Shown here: positions 63,899-64,000 of the stretch, in pieces | Layout: every line of letters begins with the position of its first letter | How positions within the stretch are numbered: position 1 is the first letter of the stretch | Assembly (NCBI RefSeq): GCF_005870035.1 | Contig: NZ_SWJG01000014.1 | Span: 1 to 64,000, forward strand | DNA length: 64,000 nt | Source of the DNA: Spirosoma lacussanchae | Lineage (GTDB): Bacteria > Bacteroidota > Bacteroidia > Cytophagales > Spirosomataceae | Direction: 5' to 3' | Notes under the pieces: generated by a model | Database searches by the model: none | Told to the model about the DNA's origin: nothing | The model's input: only the letters and a program-made list of their open reading frames with translations | Program-made: the position numbers and the translations under genes

Positions 63899-64000
63899 AC
63901 GCTGTTATTCTGACCTCGCTGACCGTTTCGGCGGTACTCTTTACGCTGAAAAAGTGGGATGTGCTGGACTGGTACAGCGTATACCGAAAAGCCTGGATGC
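63892..64000 (+). CDS. Membrane protein (3' partial), start of the next neck gene
   Basis: The frame starts at ATG 63892, overlapping the exonuclease stop by 7 bases, and is cut by the window end after 36 codons. The visible part MLDAVILTSLTVSAVLFTLK is a membrane helix. It occupies the place of the CxxC membrane protein at 8528 in prophage A, but the CxxC part would lie beyond the window. Confidence 0.5.
   Translation, partial: MLDAVILTSLTVSAVLFTLKKWDVLDWYSVYRKAWM

Larger units (their letters stand above)
44700..64000 (+). mobile_element. Prophage D, left part (integration, recombination, packaging, head, neck)
   Basis: From the integrase at 44700 to the window end all genes lie on the + strand: integrase, homing endonuclease-like genes, DUF1351-, NinB- and DUF3799-type recombination genes, terminase small and large, portal, scaffold, major capsid and a neck module. 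The order from terminase to neck is canonical except for a tube-like gene between terminase and portal. The tail genes must lie beyond 64000. The neck part has the same order as in prophage A. Confidence 0.9.

Overview
The window looks like chromosome of a Bacteroidota bacterium of the order Cytophagales, most like Spirosoma or a relative. The evidence is a secreted protein with a type IX secretion (CHU_C-type) C-terminal domain, an SSB-like DUF3127 protein, Sec signal peptides ending in FGQ or AQ, GC-rich coding sequence, and several promoters of the Bacteroidota type (TTTG or TTG, about 19-20 bases, then TAnnTTTG). The genus is an inference. There are no rRNA genes and no CRISPR array.

Four blocks follow one another. 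(A) 1-17,028 is the right-hand part of a tailed prophage, all on the + strand: fibre-like genes including an SGNH hydrolase, a lysis cassette with a GH108 endolysin, a neck module, tail chaperone-like genes, a 1270-residue tape measure protein, distal tail proteins and a probable tail tube gene next to an attachment site. (B) 17,029-37,239 is a 20.2 kb island between perfect 37 bp repeats, integrated in the 3' end of a tRNA-Leu(GAG) gene. It has an integrase, an excisionase-like protein, an SF3 helicase, a zinc-finger/Toprim-like primase, a 2549-residue polyvalent-type protein with an HEFGH zincin motif, a convergent 533-residue partner, a DUF3761-like membrane protein, a 1.4 kb non-coding block full of iterated repeats, and a small regulatory operon followed by a standalone R-S-E ADP-ribosyltransferase and an XRE regulator. 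No capsid, tail, terminase or conjugation gene is visible in it. (C) 37,240-44,699 is ordinary chromosome: DUF3127, tRNA-Lys, a TPR/SH3 membrane protein, an SDR enzyme, a T9SS-secreted adhesin-like protein, RlmD and a ComEA-like HhH protein. (D) 44,700-64,000 is the left part of a second prophage: integrase, recombination genes, homing endonuclease-like genes, terminase, portal, scaffold, capsid and neck, running off the window.

Blocks A and D share a neck module of the same order, so they are probably distant relatives with different surroundings. Block B lies in tandem with A and has replication and integration functions without virion genes. The simplest reading is a satellite-like element that replicates from its own origin (9 bp iterons at 21,640 and 33,885) and may deliver its giant protein and ADP-ribosyltransferase with its DNA, possibly in virions of a helper. 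That last step is inference; the att repeats, iterons, motifs and gene content are directly visible.
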